DNA of 62,162 nucleotides from Klebsormidium nitens (taxonomy: Eukaryota > Streptophyta > Klebsormidiophyceae > Klebsormidiales > Klebsormidiaceae). Shown piece by piece: positions 62,066-62,162 of the stretch (the stretch's first letter is position 1; every line of letters begins with the position of its first letter). The stretch is taken from positions 1-62,162 of the forward strand of contig DF237481.1 in the NCBI GenBank assembly GCA_000708835.1, in the 5' to 3' direction. Below the pieces are notes generated by a model, which was given only the letters and a program-made list of their open reading frames with translations, was not told the origin of the DNA and searched no databases. Position numbers and translations under genes: made by a program.

Positions 62066-62162
62066 GTGAGTCCAAGGTATGGAACATTTGCCGAGCATCA
62101 TTTCTTTCTGCTTCTCATGGGTACAAAGTGAGGGCCAAATTTGGATCGGTATGCTTAGCATG

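Overview
This window is nuclear DNA of a streptophyte (green-plant lineage), most plausibly a charophyte alga or an early-diverging land plant. The evidence is a PRONE-domain RopGEF, a callose synthase of about 1,983 residues and a GT61 glycosyltransferase, all cut into many GC-rich exons with GT-AG introns. Species cannot be named from this sequence alone. I assembled the exon models by hand from both strands, joining exons only where splice sites, reading phase and family motifs agreed.

Layout. (1) 762-7901, minus: RopGEF with an unusually long N-terminal region; its first exon was not found. (2) 7902-13268: intergenic, with palindromic low-complexity DNA and a possible small inverted-repeat element. 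(3) 13269-30904, minus: complete 31-exon callose synthase (GSL/CalS). (4) 30905-33296: divergent intergenic region. (5) 33297-35206, plus: small unknown protein, three exons, poly(A) signal. (6) 35511-39152, plus: unknown protein with a conserved helical N-terminal half and a disordered tail; a degraded bacterial/mitochondrial-type tRNA-Lys lies antisense in its first intron. (7) 40330-45722, minus: GT61 type II membrane glycosyltransferase. (8) 46489-46859: a non-autonomous element with 19-bp perfect terminal inverted repeats flanked by TTAA. (9) 47714 to about 54412, minus: mitochondrial branched-chain alpha-keto acid dehydrogenase E2. (10) 55045-58826, plus: mitochondrial ATP synthase F1 delta subunit. 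(11) 60014 onward, plus: unknown N-terminally anchored protein running off the right edge. One of its exons is split by a 306-bp inverted-repeat element with a 9-bp target duplication.

Functional links. RopGEF, callose synthase and GT61 all belong to cell-wall and polarity biology. RopGEF activates ROP GTPases, callose synthase makes beta-1,3-glucan, and GT61 enzymes decorate wall polysaccharides or glycoproteins in the Golgi. The E2 and ATP synthase genes are head-to-head mitochondrial genes separated by about 0.6 kb.

Most striking observation. Introns next to at least ten exon ends, in five of the seven genes, contain decaying tandem copies of the neighbouring exon-intron junction. Copies carrying an acceptor lie upstream and copies carrying a donor lie downstream. 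Many sit at steps of about 150-180 bp, close to a nucleosome repeat. Together with the splice-compatible transposon insertion, this suggests introns growing, and possibly arising, by local tandem duplication and element insertion.
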